A stretch of 64,000 bases of DNA from Catelliglobosispora koreensis DSM 44566 (GCF_000379685.1 NZ_KB903289.1:345543-409542), one strand, 5' to 3'. Shown: positions 32,868 through 42,160, counted from the stretch's first letter. The notes: generated by a model not told the origin, from the letters alone. Numbers and translations are program-made.

Positions 32868-33328
32868 GGCGGCTCCTTCAGGCCCATCTCGGCGAGCAGT
32901 GCTTTGACGGTTTGCGCCCGTTGCAGAAACGGCCAGTTGTCCCACTGCTCGTGCGACAACGGCGGCACGTCAGCCATCCACTCCTCGCCGGTGAACTTCG
33001 GCGCTGCGGTCCGTTTCTTGCCGCACTCCGGGCACCCCGGCAGACCGTCAAGCACGAACGGCTCGCCGTGCGGGTCCTTGTCACTGATCGCCGAAATCAC
33101 CTGACGGACTACGACTCCCCGCTCATAGGTCTCCTGCGGGCCAAGGTAGTTGCTGACCAGCATGCTGACTTCGTCGAAGACCGGATCGCTGAAGGAGTCG
33201 AGCACCGCGACTTCGCCACGCCTCGTGACGCCGAGGAACGTTCCATAGAAGAAGGAGAGGTCGGCCCACGGCAGGAAGTATTCGGTTTGGCATGACCTGC
33301 ACCGGTGCCGGTACCGCTGCAAACGCAT
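32864..33328 (-). CDS. Hypothetical zinc-ribbon-like protein
   Basis: This 154-residue protein has two Cys pairs: HRCRSCQ near residue 10 and GCPECGKKR near 99. Spaced this way they could form one zinc ribbon in the folded protein. Between them is a beta-rich region with aromatic residues (FLPWADLSFFYGTFLGV). I recognise no specific family. It is intracellular, with no signal or membrane segment. The next gene on the same strand (DUF3224) starts upstream of it, but their spacing does not prove an operon. Confidence 0.65.
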   Translation of the reverse strand: MRLQRYRHRCRSCQTEYFLPWADLSFFYGTFLGVTRRGEVAVLDSFSDPVFDEVSMLVSNYLGPQETYERGVVVRQVISAISDKDPHGEPFVLDGLPGCPECGKKRTAAPKFTGEEWMADVPPLSHEQWDNWPFLQRAQTVKALLAEMGLKEPP

Positions 33329-33338
33329 AAGGGCGAGT

Positions 33339-33749
33339 CTATGAGCCGGCGCGGATTCTCAGGGTGACGCGAGCACCGTGCTCGTCGTGGGCATAGGTGA
33401 TTTCGCCTGAAAGGCCTGCTAGCCCTGCCGTTCCCGTCCCGGCGACGATGCGGCCGAAGGTGAATGGCTCGGAGGTTCCGTCGTCAATGCCGCCGTGCTG
33501 AAAGACGATCGTCCCGGCGCGACCGTTGATGGTTCCACTAAATCGTTCTGAGGCAACGTATCCCCGCCCCTCAGCTGAACCCGCTGTGAGGACTTCCGCT
33601 ACGCTCGTGCCTTCGAGGTCGCCGTGAAACGCTTTGCTCACCGTCGCTCTGGCCATCGGTGGGCTGCTTTCTGGTGCGTCATAGACGGTTTCGTCCCAGG
33701 CCGTGATGTCAAAAGTGCCCGTGAGCACGTGTTCAGTCATGTCCGTCAT
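33339..33749 (-). CDS. DUF3224 family protein
   Basis: From ATG 33749 the protein is 136 residues and matches DUF3224, a small beta-barrel family related to allene-oxide-cyclase-like folds. Typical elements are LTGTFDITAWDE, ATVSKAFHGDLEGTSVAE, FSGTINGRAGTIVFQHGG and GTAGLAGLSGE. The longest reading adds 14 residues without similarity. Its function is unknown. It ends 10 bases from the zinc-ribbon gene's start side on the same strand. Confidence 0.8.
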   Translation of the reverse strand: MTDMTEHVLTGTFDITAWDETVYDAPESSPPMARATVSKAFHGDLEGTSVAEVLTAGSAEGRGYVASERFSGTINGRAGTIVFQHGGIDDGTSEPFTFGRIVAGTGTAGLAGLSGEITYAHDEHGARVTLRIRAGS

Positions 33750-33904
33750 GCCAAAGAGCGTATGAATCCTATGTAAGGCTGTATTGAACATTTACGCCTG
33801 GGGAGAGCGGGCGCGCACACTATCTGTTTATGATCGGTAGCGGGGAGCGATATACATCACCCGGAAGTTACCGCGAAGTATGTGCAATTATGAATTAAGG
33901 TGAT

Positions 33905-33925
33905 AACTCTCCAGAAAGGAGAGTT
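33905..33925 (+). promoter_or_regulatory. Hairpin sequestering the ribosome-binding site of the wHTH regulator
   Basis: AACTCTCC (33905-33912) and GGAGAGTT (33918-33925) form a perfect 8-bp stem with an AGAAA loop. The 3' arm contains the GGAGAG ribosome-binding site, and the start codon TTG 33928 follows 2 bases later. When folded, the site would be masked. Confidence 0.55.
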
Positions 33926-33927
33926 CG

Positions 33928-34350
33928 TTGCGTTCTGTGACCCTCAGCGTGACCGTGACCGGCCCCGAAGAGGCTCTGGCTCAGCTAGCCAGAAGTCTTG
34001 GGGCAACTACGCTCGATGTCGTTGCCCAACCGGGCGCCGAGCAGATTTCTAAGGCGGAGTGTCCAATCCGGATAAACACCGGCAGCAGGACAGTCGAAGC
34101 CGACGGGGACGAAATCGTCACGACGAAACGCGAATTCGACCTGCTCCTGTTCTTGGCCCGGCACCCGGGCAAGGCGTTCACGCGCCAGCAGATCATGGAC
34201 AGCGTCTGGGGCCATCAGCGCAGCGGCGAGCGGACGGTCGACGTGCACATCCGGCGGCTCAGGACCAAGCTAGGCGACTGGCAGCACCACGTCGAAACGG
34301 TCCACGGCTTCGGCTATCGCCTGGCCGTGGGATCCGTCAGCATCGGTTAG
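33928..34350 (+). CDS. OmpR-type winged-helix regulator without receiver domain
   Basis: This 140-residue protein consists of ~45 unassigned N-terminal residues and a C-terminal OmpR/PhoB DNA-binding domain (~48-137). The domain is recognised by KREFDLLLFLARHPGKAFTR, then WGHQRSGERTVDVHIRRLRTKLGD and VHGFGYRL. There is no phospho-acceptor receiver domain, so regulation must be through the N-terminus, another protein or its own translation. The start is TTG with a ribosome-binding site in a hairpin; GTG 33937 is an alternative. It converges with the condensation-domain gene with a 4-base overlap. Confidence 0.85.
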   Translation: MRSVTLSVTVTGPEEALAQLARSLGATTLDVVAQPGAEQISKAECPIRINTGSRTVEADGDEIVTTKREFDLLLFLARHPGKAFTRQQIMDSVWGHQRSGERTVDVHIRRLRTKLGDWQHHVETVHGFGYRLAVGSVSIG

Positions 34351-35696
34351 GCGTCAAGAGCCGCCTCGACCGTCACCGCTTCTAGTTCCCGCGCACAGGA
34401 CTCAATGTGGGCCGGGGACAGATAACGCGTGTCCGCCCACAGGGCGAAGTAGACGGCGGGCTGCTCTCGCTCGGCCTCATTTAGCCGCCCCGGGACATTC
34501 GCGTCCGGAGCGGAGTCGACCTGCAGGTAGAAGCGTCCATCGAAGGTGGGCTGCTTACGGTCCCAGCGCACGACGGTGCGGCTCATCGCGTCCCGGATCT
34601 CCGTCACGGCCGGCAACACCGGTGGCAACGGTTCGGGAGTCCTGCGGTCGTTGATGAAACACGAGATATCGAACTCGCCTCCGTTGTCCTGAGCCAGCTT
34701 GGCGAGCAGCGCCGCGCGGGCATAGGGGTCGTGGTATCCGTGCAGGGTTCCGGCTGTGGCCGCTTTCCATGAACGGGCAACTACTTCGTTGAACCTACAT
34801 CCACTCGTGTCAATGACGCAAACGCCGGGTTGTGATAACTGCGCCACAGCGTCACGGAATCCGGGCCGGAACCTGTTGCTCACCACCACTTGCAGCACAC
34901 TGATGTCCTGGCCGGTGACCCGGGCCAGCGCGACCGCGCAAGCGGCCAGCAGCACGTGGGAGGTGTCGGTTCCGGTGCGGGCGGCGATGACCTGAAGCGC
35001 AAGGTGCATGGCCGGTGAGTAGCAGAAGATCTCCCAGAACCGTTGCTCTTGCTCATCTCCGGTGGCACGGGCGGGCTCATGGCGTACCCGCTGAAGCTGA
35101 TTTTCCCAATAGCGCAAGGACTTCTGGCTCTGACGGTGCCCGGCCGGGCTGGCCTGGACCGCGGCAAGGCTGAGCGGCCGGGTGCCCTGCGCGGGCTGAC
35201 CGCTGCCTAACAACGCCAGATCCCTGACGAGAGCGGCGATGCCGAACCCATCCACCATCACATGGCTGTACTGAACGGCCAGATGCGTCAGCACACCATC
35301 GCGCCGGACCACACCCCAGCGCACGGGCCAGTCGCTCGAAAGCGAAAACGGGGCCGTCTCGAATCCGGACCGCATCGCCTCAGCGGCCGCCGCTGGATCG
35401 TCCTCGGCGTCCACTATCCAAAGCGGAACCTCGCCCGAAGCGGCGACCTCTTGCTGAGGCAGCGCCGCCTCAGCAGAAAACCGTAGCCTGGTCCGCAACG
35501 CCTGATGGCGGCTCACGAGGAACCGCAGCATGCCCGTGACCTCGTCGAGCCGCAGTCCGGCGGAAAGCTCCACCGCGCCACCGATATTCAGCGTTCGTCC
35601 TGTTCGCTGCATGGTCCACCAGATTTCCTTTTGCCCCCACGTCATGTCGCTGACGCCTGAGCCTTCCCCGTGAAACGGCACCAGAATCTCGTTCAC
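34347..35696 (-). CDS. Stand-alone condensation-domain protein
   Basis: This 449-residue protein has the fold of non-ribosomal peptide synthetase condensation domains and no other module. The catalytic motif HHxxxDG appears as S-H-V-M-V-D-G at 144-150: the second, catalytic His145 is kept and the first is Ser. Other condensation landmarks include DMTWGQKEIWW near residue 20 and ALRTRL near 66. No adenylation or carrier domain is nearby. It could be a free-standing acyltransferase joining acyl or aminoacyl groups, like papA- or VibH-type enzymes. Its partners are unknown. Confidence 0.82.
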   Translation of the reverse strand: MNEILVPFHGEGSGVSDMTWGQKEIWWTMQRTGRTLNIGGAVELSAGLRLDEVTGMLRFLVSRHQALRTRLRFSAEAALPQQEVAASGEVPLWIVDAEDDPAAAAEAMRSGFETAPFSLSSDWPVRWGVVRRDGVLTHLAVQYSHVMVDGFGIAALVRDLALLGSGQPAQGTRPLSLAAVQASPAGHRQSQKSLRYWENQLQRVRHEPARATGDEQEQRFWEIFCYSPAMHLALQVIAARTGTDTSHVLLAACAVALARVTGQDISVLQVVVSNRFRPGFRDAVAQLSQPGVCVIDTSGCRFNEVVARSWKAATAGTLHGYHDPYARAALLAKLAQDNGGEFDISCFINDRRTPEPLPPVLPAVTEIRDAMSRTVVRWDRKQPTFDGRFYLQVDSAPDANVPGRLNEAEREQPAVYFALWADTRYLSPAHIESCARELEAVTVEAALDA

Positions 35697-35819
35697 GCCA
35701 TGAGTGTCCTATCGCGATGGTGATCTTCCGGAAGCGCTCCCACCATTCACATATATAGACGCCGTGTCAGTTTGAAGACGGCTATTGACCAGATGGACGG
35801 GTGTCAGCAAACTGGCGGC

Positions 35820-38138
35820 ATGACAACGCCCTTCCGTCCCCTCCGGCTGATAAGTGGTGTTACGGCAGCACTTGTCGTGGCTGGAGCGTTAACCGTCGCG
35901 AGCCAGGGATCAGCGCCTGTCATCGCGCCCGCGGCGGCACTGACCACATTGGACCTTTCCGCCGCCAACCGCCGCGCCCCGGTCGCTGGCCTCTACGACT
36001 GGTCCAAGGCTGGTTTCCGTGGCGGAGCCAATCTGCCCGGGGCCAGCGACGTGAATCCCAACGCGGCCTGCCAGATCACCGCCGCTGAACTGGCCAGCCA
36101 ATTTGGAGTCACCGCCAACGACGGCGCCGACGACTCCACTGGCCTGCAATCCGCGATCGACAACATCCGTACGAACTGCTCCCCCAGCGCTAGCTACACC
36201 AAGCTTTCCCTGATCACGTTCCCCGCTGGGACGCTGAATGTCTCGCGGCAGCTCGGTGTGGACGCCGATTACCTGATCCTGCGTGGAGCGGGCAACGGGG
36301 CCGGCGGCACGCAGATCGTGTTCCGCCCTGACGCGAACACCCGCTACGACGCCCTGACTCCCGATGGCTCCGATTGGGACGAAGACGGCATGACCTCGGG
36401 TTCGGCCAAGGGCGGCTGGATCTGGCCCGGCCGTGGACTGTTCCGCGTGCAGTCGCGCGGTGTGCACACGAGCTACGCCAGTGAATACGCGGCGGCTCCG
36501 GCCAACCGCAAGGACCTGTTCGAAGGCACCGTGAACGTGCACTGGAAAGCCGGGCTGAAGCTGCGCGGCAAGCCCGGCGACACCGCTTTCGCGGCCCGCA
36601 CCGGGGACACTGTCGTCCACTTGGCGACCAGTGGATCGCTGGCCAACTTCACCGTCGGCGGCCTGGTGAACATCCGTGGGGCCAACTCGCTGAACTTCTA
36701 CGCCACGCAGGACATCACGCCGGCTGACGGGACGTTGCAGAACATCCATATGCGGCAACAGATCTTCACCATCGCGGCCGTTGACGCCACCAACCGCACC
36801 GTGACGCTCGACAAGCCGCTGGAATTCGACGTTCCGGTCACGTCCACTTCGGACGGCTCGGCGGCGATCGACGGGGTGGTCTACGACTCCAAGGCCTCCC
36901 CGCTCGTGGACCCCGTGCTGGGCGTGGGTTTTGAGAACTTCGCTTTCACGCAAGACATGCCAGGGCTCAGCCGGCCCTTGTCGGTCAACAACTACGGCAA
37001 CATGTCACCGGCCGACGAGATGCACGGGATCGTGTTCAAGTGGGCCGCCAATTCGTGGGTACGCGGGATCCGCGCCGAGATGACAGGATCACATCCGATC
37101 GTGACCGAGGAGGCCTACCGCCTCCAGATCGTCGACAATTACCTCGACGGCTCGTGGAACAAAGGCAAGGGCGGCAACGGCTACTTCCGCGGTTCCCGGG
37201 TCTGGGATTCGCTCTATGCCGGAAACGTCAGCCGCAACCTGCGTCACTTCACGTTCCAGTGGTCGGCCAGCGGCAATGTCGTGATTGGCAATGACTTCGA
37301 CTCCGACCTCAACCTGCACGGGGGCTGGGAGCGGCACAACCTGTTCGAGAACAACACGGTGACCGTCCCGTTCGCTCACCGTTCCGGCAACTGCCTGTCG
37401 AACTGTGGCGAGGAAGGCGGCGGTGCCCCGGACAGCTCGACGTGGTTCCCCATCTGGTGGGGCGCGGGTAAGAAGGCCGTGAAGTGGTCGGGATCGAGCG
37501 GCCCGCGCAACGTCTTCTTCCGCAACACCATGACCAAGCAGGTGACCGCGGGCGCGGCCTATACCCCTTACTACGCCGACCTTCAGCGGATCTACCAGTT
37601 CGGCTGGAACGGCACGGGGTGGAAACACCTTGATGTCAACGGAACCCCGATCCCCGACTGGGCGAGCCGGGAGCAACTGAACTACACCGGCGGGCACGGC
37701 GTGGACGCGACGCGCACAGACGCGGCACCATCCTTGTTCCTCAAGACGCTGACGCCCGGGTCGCCTTCTCCGACACCGACAGTTACCGCCACCGCGTCGC
37801 CATCGGCTTCGCCGTCGGTATCACCGAGTCCGACGGGCAGCGGGTGCTTGAGCGTGCGCACGGTTCAGACTTCAGCGTGGAGCAGTGGGTATGGCATGGA
37901 TGTGTTCATCAAGAACAACTGCGCCACGAAGACGCTCACGTGGACGGTCCAATTTGACCTGCCCGCTGGCACCACGGTGTCGAGCAGTTGGTCGTCGGTG
38001 CGAACCGTTGCGGGACAGCACTATACGTTCAAGAACGTCTCGTACAACGGCGACATCAATCCTGGGCAGGAAGAGGACTTCGGGTTCAACGCTTCCGGGC
38101 TGGGGCAGCCGATCGCCATCCACGTATCTGGACAATAA
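35820..38138 (+). CDS. Secreted right-handed beta-helix protein with CBM2
   Basis: This 772-residue secreted protein has a signal peptide (~1-40). A ~600-residue region has pectin-lyase-like beta-helix features, with repeated VxNNxFxxx and xxGNxxxxN rungs such as LFENNTVTVPF and VVIGNDFDSDLNLHG. A Pro/Ser/Thr linker follows (~642-676), then a C-terminal CBM2 cellulose-binding domain. The CBM2 shows CLSVRTVQTSAWSSGYGMDV, a LTWTVQFDLPAG block and DFGFNASG. It would bind cellulose-containing walls and cleave a polysaccharide, possibly a pectin; I could not assign catalytic residues. Neighbours are a uronate-dehydrogenase-like enzyme and sugar ABC genes. ATG 35820 fits the signal peptide; upstream in-frame codons add 16 residues. 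Confidence 0.85.
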   Translation: MTTPFRPLRLISGVTAALVVAGALTVASQGSAPVIAPAAALTTLDLSAANRRAPVAGLYDWSKAGFRGGANLPGASDVNPNAACQITAAELASQFGVTANDGADDSTGLQSAIDNIRTNCSPSASYTKLSLITFPAGTLNVSRQLGVDADYLILRGAGNGAGGTQIVFRPDANTRYDALTPDGSDWDEDGMTSGSAKGGWIWPGRGLFRVQSRGVHTSYASEYAAAPANRKDLFEGTVNVHWKAGLKLRGKPGDTAFAARTGDTVVHLATSGSLANFTVGGLVNIRGANSLNFYATQDITPADGTLQNIHMRQQIFTIAAVDATNRTVTLDKPLEFDVPVTSTSDGSAAIDGVVYDSKASPLVDPVLGVGFENFAFTQDMPGLSRPLSVNNYGNMSPADEMHGIVFKWAANSWVRGIRAEMTGSHPIVTEEAYRLQIVDNYLDGSWNKGKGGNGYFRGSRVWDSLYAGNVSRNLRHFTFQWSASGNVVIGNDFDSDLNLHGGWERHNLFENNTVTVPFAHRSGNCLSNCGEEGGGAPDSSTWFPIWWGAGKKAVKWSGSSGPRNVFFRNTMTKQVTAGAAYTPYYADLQRIYQFGWNGTGWKHLDVNGTPIPDWASREQLNYTGGHGVDATRTDAAPSLFLKTLTPGSPSPTPTVTATASPSASPSVSPSPTGSGCLSVRTVQTSAWSSGYGMDVFIKNNCATKTLTWTVQFDLPAGTTVSSSWSSVRTVAGQHYTFKNVSYNGDINPGQEEDFGFNASGLGQPIAIHVSGQ

Positions 38139-38183
38139 ACTTCATCTTGGCTAGATGACGGGCATGTGACTAAGCTCAGACGC

Positions 38184-38993
38184 ATGCAGCGAATCTTGGT
38201 GACCGGCGGGGCAGGGAAAGTGGCGACCCTGCTCCGCTCCGGTCTTGCCCGGCCGGACCGGGTTCTGCGGCTCCTCGACGTCGTAGAGCCCAAACCCCTG
38301 GAAAACGCAGGCACCGAAGAGACCGTCATTGGTTCTCTCACCGACGCGGCGACGCTCGCCAAGGCGCTCGAAGGGGTGGACGCGATCGTCCACTTAGGTG
38401 GGCAGAGCCGCGAGTCCGACGCGCGCGATGTGCTGGAAGCCAACATGTTTGGCACCTACCTGTTGCTCGAAGCGGCCCGGGTGGCGGGCATCAACCGCAT
38501 GGTGCTGGCGTCGTCGAATCACGCGGCCGGTTTCCACACGCGCGGCGACGAGCCGCTTCCCGCAGGTTTGCCGGGCCGCCCGGACACGATCTATGGCTGG
38601 AGCAAAGTGGCCATGGAAGCGTGCGGCCAGCTTTATGCCGACCGGTTCGGCATGGACATCATCTGCCTGCGGATCGGTCTGTGGTTTCCCAAGCCCCCAG
38701 GGCTGCGGGGCCTGGCGATGTGGCTGTCCCCCGCTGATGGCAACCGTCTCGTCGAGGCCTGCCTGTCGGCACCCTCGCCCGGGTTCCGGATCGTCTGGGG
38801 TATCAGCCGCAACACCCGCCGCTGGTGGTCGCTGGCCGAAGGCGAGGCGATCGGCTACTACCCGCAAGACGACGCGGAAGGTTTCGCCGACGAGCTGATT
38901 GCCGAGCACGGGGAGCCCGACTTCCGGGCCGATCCCGTGCTCACGCGCGTGGGCGGGCAGTGGTGCGACATTCCGCTTGGTGTCCCGTATTAA
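38184..38993 (+). CDS. NAD-dependent SDR enzyme, uronate dehydrogenase-like
   Basis: This 269-residue protein is an extended short-chain dehydrogenase with NAD motif VTGGAGKVATLL at residue 6. The active site is an S-x-x-x-Y-x-x-x-K arrangement, with LASSNHAAGF and IYGWSKVAME. The SSNH motif and overall length match uronate dehydrogenase, which oxidises galacturonate or glucuronate to the aldarolactone. That would suit the adjacent secreted beta-helix protein. ATG 38184 is preferred over GTG 38166. It converges on the IclR gene. Confidence 0.82.
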   Translation: MQRILVTGGAGKVATLLRSGLARPDRVLRLLDVVEPKPLENAGTEETVIGSLTDAATLAKALEGVDAIVHLGGQSRESDARDVLEANMFGTYLLLEAARVAGINRMVLASSNHAAGFHTRGDEPLPAGLPGRPDTIYGWSKVAMEACGQLYADRFGMDIICLRIGLWFPKPPGLRGLAMWLSPADGNRLVEACLSAPSPGFRIVWGISRNTRRWWSLAEGEAIGYYPQDDAEGFADELIAEHGEPDFRADPVLTRVGGQWCDIPLGVPY

Positions 38994-38997
38994 CCGG

Positions 38998-39027
38998 CCG
39001 GCGGCGCGCCGCGTGCGATGCCGCCGG
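38998..39027. terminator. Hairpin between convergent genes
   Basis: CCGGCGGC (38998-39005) pairs with GCCGCCGG (39020-39027) across a 14-base loop. It lies between the stops of the dehydrogenase gene and the IclR gene. Confidence 0.45.
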
Positions 39028-39047
39028 GTCCGTGCCGCGAAACGTCG

Positions 39048-39872
39048 CTAGCGAATCCCGTTGCGGCGCAGCGTGCTGGCCAGAGCGGTCGTGTGATCGA
39101 CGACCGCTTTGGCGACGCGGGCGATCTCGGCTTCGGTGGCCGCGGCGACCGGCATGGAGCAGCTGATCGCGTCGGTCGCGGGAATCCGGTAGTGCACGGA
39201 TGCCGCGACACAGGCCACGCCTTCAGTGCCTTGCTCCCGCTCCAGTGACCAGCCGCGGTCGCGGATCACGGCCAGCTCTTTGTGCAGCTTGGCCTTGTCC
39301 GTAATCGTATGCGGGGTAAAGGATTCCAGCTTCGATGGCAGGATCTTGTCGACCTCTTCGGTAGTCAGCTCCGCCAGCATCGCCTGGCCCAGGGCCGTCA
39401 GGTGCGCGGGCAGCCGCCGCCCGACCCGGGAAACGACTCGCACCGCGTCGCGCGATTCACGGCTCGCTAGATAGAGGACATGCGCGTCGTCGCGGCGGGC
39501 GAAGTGGACGGTGTACCCGGTTTCCGCGCGCAAGTCTTCCAGTGCTTCCAAAGCATGAGGGATGGCCGGATCCCGGTCCAGATAAGCCGTTCCCGAGAGC
39601 AGCGCGTGCGGCCCGAGCCCAAAGGCCGAACCACTCTCATCGGCCTCCACCCACTTGAGTTCCCGCAACGTGCGGACTAGCGCATGCAGACTGCTGCGCG
39701 GATAGCCCATACGTTCTTGAAGCTCAGACAGCGTTAGCCGGGTCGGCGACGCGGCGAGCGTCTCCAGGATCCGCACGGTCCGTTCGGCTGACTTAACCGG
39801 CGAGATGTCCGCCTGCGTTTCGCGCATGGGTTCACCGTCCACGAGAAGTGTTTCGGGAGTGTTGACGGCCAT
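39048..39872 (-). CDS. IclR family transcriptional regulator
   Basis: This 274-residue protein has an N-terminal winged helix (VKSAERTVRILETLAASPTRLTLSEL, then MGYPRSSLHALVRTL) and the C-terminal IclR effector domain (HFARRDDAHVLYLASRES). That domain carries the ligand-pocket sequence LTALGQAMLAELT and the GVACVAASV end strand. It is divergent from the sugar ABC binding protein across 81 bases, where its operators probably lie. IclR proteins in such loci usually repress sugar-acid or aromatic catabolic genes until the inducer arrives. An inducer derived from uronates would fit the neighbours. Confidence 0.92.
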   Translation of the reverse strand: MAVNTPETLLVDGEPMRETQADISPVKSAERTVRILETLAASPTRLTLSELQERMGYPRSSLHALVRTLRELKWVEADESGSAFGLGPHALLSGTAYLDRDPAIPHALEALEDLRAETGYTVHFARRDDAHVLYLASRESRDAVRVVSRVGRRLPAHLTALGQAMLAELTTEEVDKILPSKLESFTPHTITDKAKLHKELAVIRDRGWSLEREQGTEGVACVAASVHYRIPATDAISCSMPVAAATEAEIARVAKAVVDHTTALASTLRRNGIR

Positions 39873-39953
39873 GATAGCGGACGCTACTTTGTCGTTGCAC
39901 CGCTGTCACATTAGAAGATTTCGTCCACATACGTAGACAGGAGGCAGCAACCG

Positions 39954-41288
39954 ATGCTCAGTCGACCAGCGGCCAAGCTCGCAGCTGCACTGGTGACCGC
40001 CCTCGCGCTCGCAGGCACGTCCGCCTGTGGCTCCGACCCGGCCGCCCCGGCCGGTGACCCAACCGCACCGATCGAGATCTGGGTGCGCAAACCTCCCGGC
40101 TCCAACACCGAGAAGACACACGTCGCGCTAGCCGCCAAGTTCACCGAGAAGACCGGCATCAAGGCCAACGTGACGGCGCTCTTCGATGACTTTGAGACCA
40201 AGCTCCAGCAGGCCGCGGCGCAGAAGAAACTGCCTGACATCGTCGTCAACGACACGGCTCAGCTGGGTACCCTCGTGAAACAGGGTTTGGTGCGCGATGT
40301 GGAACAGTCCAAAATCGACGGTTCCGGCGATCTGACGCCTGCCGCCTGGGACGCGGCGAAGGGTGCTGACGGCAAGTTCTATGCCGTGCCCTTCTCGGCG
40401 CAATCGTTCGCCTTGTTCATCCGCAAGGACTGGCGCGAGAAGCTGGGGGCTCCGCTGCCGTCCACGTGGGACCAGCTCGACGAGCTGGCCACCTCCTTTA
40501 CTACCAAGGACCCTGACGGCAACGGCAAACCCGACACCTATGGGTACGTGATTCCCGGCTCCACCAAGCGGGGATACCTCGACTGGTACTTCTCCAGCTT
40601 CCTGTGGGCAGCCGGAGGCGACTACTTCAGCGGCAAGACGGGCAGTCTCAGCCCGGCGATCAGCTCCACGCCGTCAGTGGCGGCGGCACAGTGGCTCAAA
40701 GACCAGTTCTGCACGGACAAGAGTGTCGTGCCTGGAGCGATCACGTCAGAGACCACTCAGGCGCACCCCATGTTCGAGACCGGCAAGGGCGGCATCTACT
40801 TCACCGGCCCCTACAACATGGCGCGGTTCGACAAGAGCCTCGGCAAGGACAAGTACGAGGTTGTCGCGCTGCCCGCGGGCCCCGGCGGCAAGTCAGCGTC
40901 ACTGGCCGAAGGCGAGAACGTCTACCTGATGGCAGGGTCGAAAAACCCTGAGGGACAAGAGAAATTCGCCGAGTACCTGATTGGCGTCGACGGGCAGACG
41001 ATCGGCATGGCGGCTGACACCGACGGCAACGTGGTGCGGCTGCCCGTGAACAAGAACGTCGACTTGGCGAAGGTCCGCGCGGACAAGCGCTGGCTCGTGT
41101 TCGACAAGGTTTACAAGGACGCTGGGCGCTACAACCCGGTCGTTCCGGAGTGGACGCCGTTCCGCCAGGCCTCGGCCGAGGCCCTGAGCGCCATCGTCGC
41201 CAATTGCGGCTCAGACACCAAGGGCGAGCTGACGAAACTCGCTGACAAATTCGCCGCCGAGCTCAAGAAGCAAGGCACGGGTTCTTGA
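39954..41288 (+). CDS. ABC sugar-binding lipoprotein
   Basis: This 444-residue extracellular solute-binding protein belongs to family 1, the maltose/oligosaccharide type. The signal peptide ends at a lipobox ending in Cys (SAC, residue 25). The fold is recognised by IEIWVRKPPGSN, then DIVVNDTAQLGTLVKQGLVRD and WDAAKGADGKFYAVPF. AGGENVY-like and NPEGQEKFAEYL elements are also present. AGGAGG (39939-39944) is a strong ribosome-binding site. It leads an operon with two permeases that overlap by 4 bases each. No ATPase gene is present, so a shared MsiK-type ATPase is presumed. Confidence 0.92.
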   Translation: MLSRPAAKLAAALVTALALAGTSACGSDPAAPAGDPTAPIEIWVRKPPGSNTEKTHVALAAKFTEKTGIKANVTALFDDFETKLQQAAAQKKLPDIVVNDTAQLGTLVKQGLVRDVEQSKIDGSGDLTPAAWDAAKGADGKFYAVPFSAQSFALFIRKDWREKLGAPLPSTWDQLDELATSFTTKDPDGNGKPDTYGYVIPGSTKRGYLDWYFSSFLWAAGGDYFSGKTGSLSPAISSTPSVAAAQWLKDQFCTDKSVVPGAITSETTQAHPMFETGKGGIYFTGPYNMARFDKSLGKDKYEVVALPAGPGGKSASLAEGENVYLMAGSKNPEGQEKFAEYLIGVDGQTIGMAADTDGNVVRLPVNKNVDLAKVRADKRWLVFDKVYKDAGRYNPVVPEWTPFRQASAEALSAIVANCGSDTKGELTKLADKFAAELKKQGTGS

Positions 41289-42160
41289 AATCCAAACTCA
41301 TGACGCGCACCACGCCGTGGCTGTTCCTGGCCCCGGCGCTGGTGCTCTTCGCCGCTTTCAAGTTCACGCCGATGTGGCGTGCGATCGAGATGAGTTTCCA
41401 CGAGGTCCGGCCCTACCTCGGTGACCGCTGGGTCGGCTGGGCGAATTACCAGCAGGTCGCGACCGACGAGGACTTCCTCGCCGCGATCGGGCAGACCATC
41501 GTCCTGGCTCTGGGGCAGACCGCGGGGTCAATCATCATCGGCCTCGCCTTGGCTCTGCTGCTCGAAGGCAGCGCCCGGCAGCTCTGGATCGTGCGCACAG
41601 CGGTCTTCCTGCCCACGGTGGCCGCGATGGCTGTCGTGGCTGAGGTGTGGCGCATCCTTTACTACCCCGCGCCCGACGGGACGATGAACACCATCCTCGG
41701 CTGGCTCGGCGCGGGACCGTCGCAGTTCCTCAACGGTGAGGACAGCTCACTGCTTTCCGTTATGGCCGTTGGCATTTGGCGGGGCGCTCCGTACGACATG
41801 ATGATCTTCCTGGCGGGCCTGGCGGGCGTGGACCGCACCCTTTACGAGGCCTCGGCTGCCGACGGGGCTGGAATCTTCCGGCGGATTTGGCACGTGACCC
41901 TGCCGTCGCTGCGGCCGGTGTTCGCGATCCTGTTCACGCTCGCGGCCATTCGTGGCTTGCGGGTGTTCACTGAAGTCTTCCTGCTCACCAACGGCGGGCC
42001 GAACGGATCGACCGAAGTGCTGATGACGCTGATCTACAAGCTCGGGCTGGAACGCGGTGAGCTGGGTGTCGCGGCCGCCGGGTCGATGATCCTGTTGCTA
42101 GCCACCGTTTTGCTGACGCTCGCGGTGCAGTTCAGCCGCGCGAGAGGACAGAAGCGATGA
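41285..42160 (+). CDS. Sugar ABC transporter permease (MalF type)
   Basis: This 291-residue permease has six transmembrane segments. The EAA loop that contacts the ATPase is EASAADGAGIFRRIWHVTLPSLRP near residue 195. The TTG start overlaps the binding-protein stop (TTGA); ATG 41300 is an alternative. The N-terminal RTTPWLFLAPALVLFAAF is typical of MalF/UgpA-type proteins. The next permease overlaps by ATGA. Confidence 0.9.
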   Translation: MKSKLMTRTTPWLFLAPALVLFAAFKFTPMWRAIEMSFHEVRPYLGDRWVGWANYQQVATDEDFLAAIGQTIVLALGQTAGSIIIGLALALLLEGSARQLWIVRTAVFLPTVAAMAVVAEVWRILYYPAPDGTMNTILGWLGAGPSQFLNGEDSSLLSVMAVGIWRGAPYDMMIFLAGLAGVDRTLYEASAADGAGIFRRIWHVTLPSLRPVFAILFTLAAIRGLRVFTEVFLLTNGGPNGSTEVLMTLIYKLGLERGELGVAAAGSMILLLATVLLTLAVQFSRARGQKR

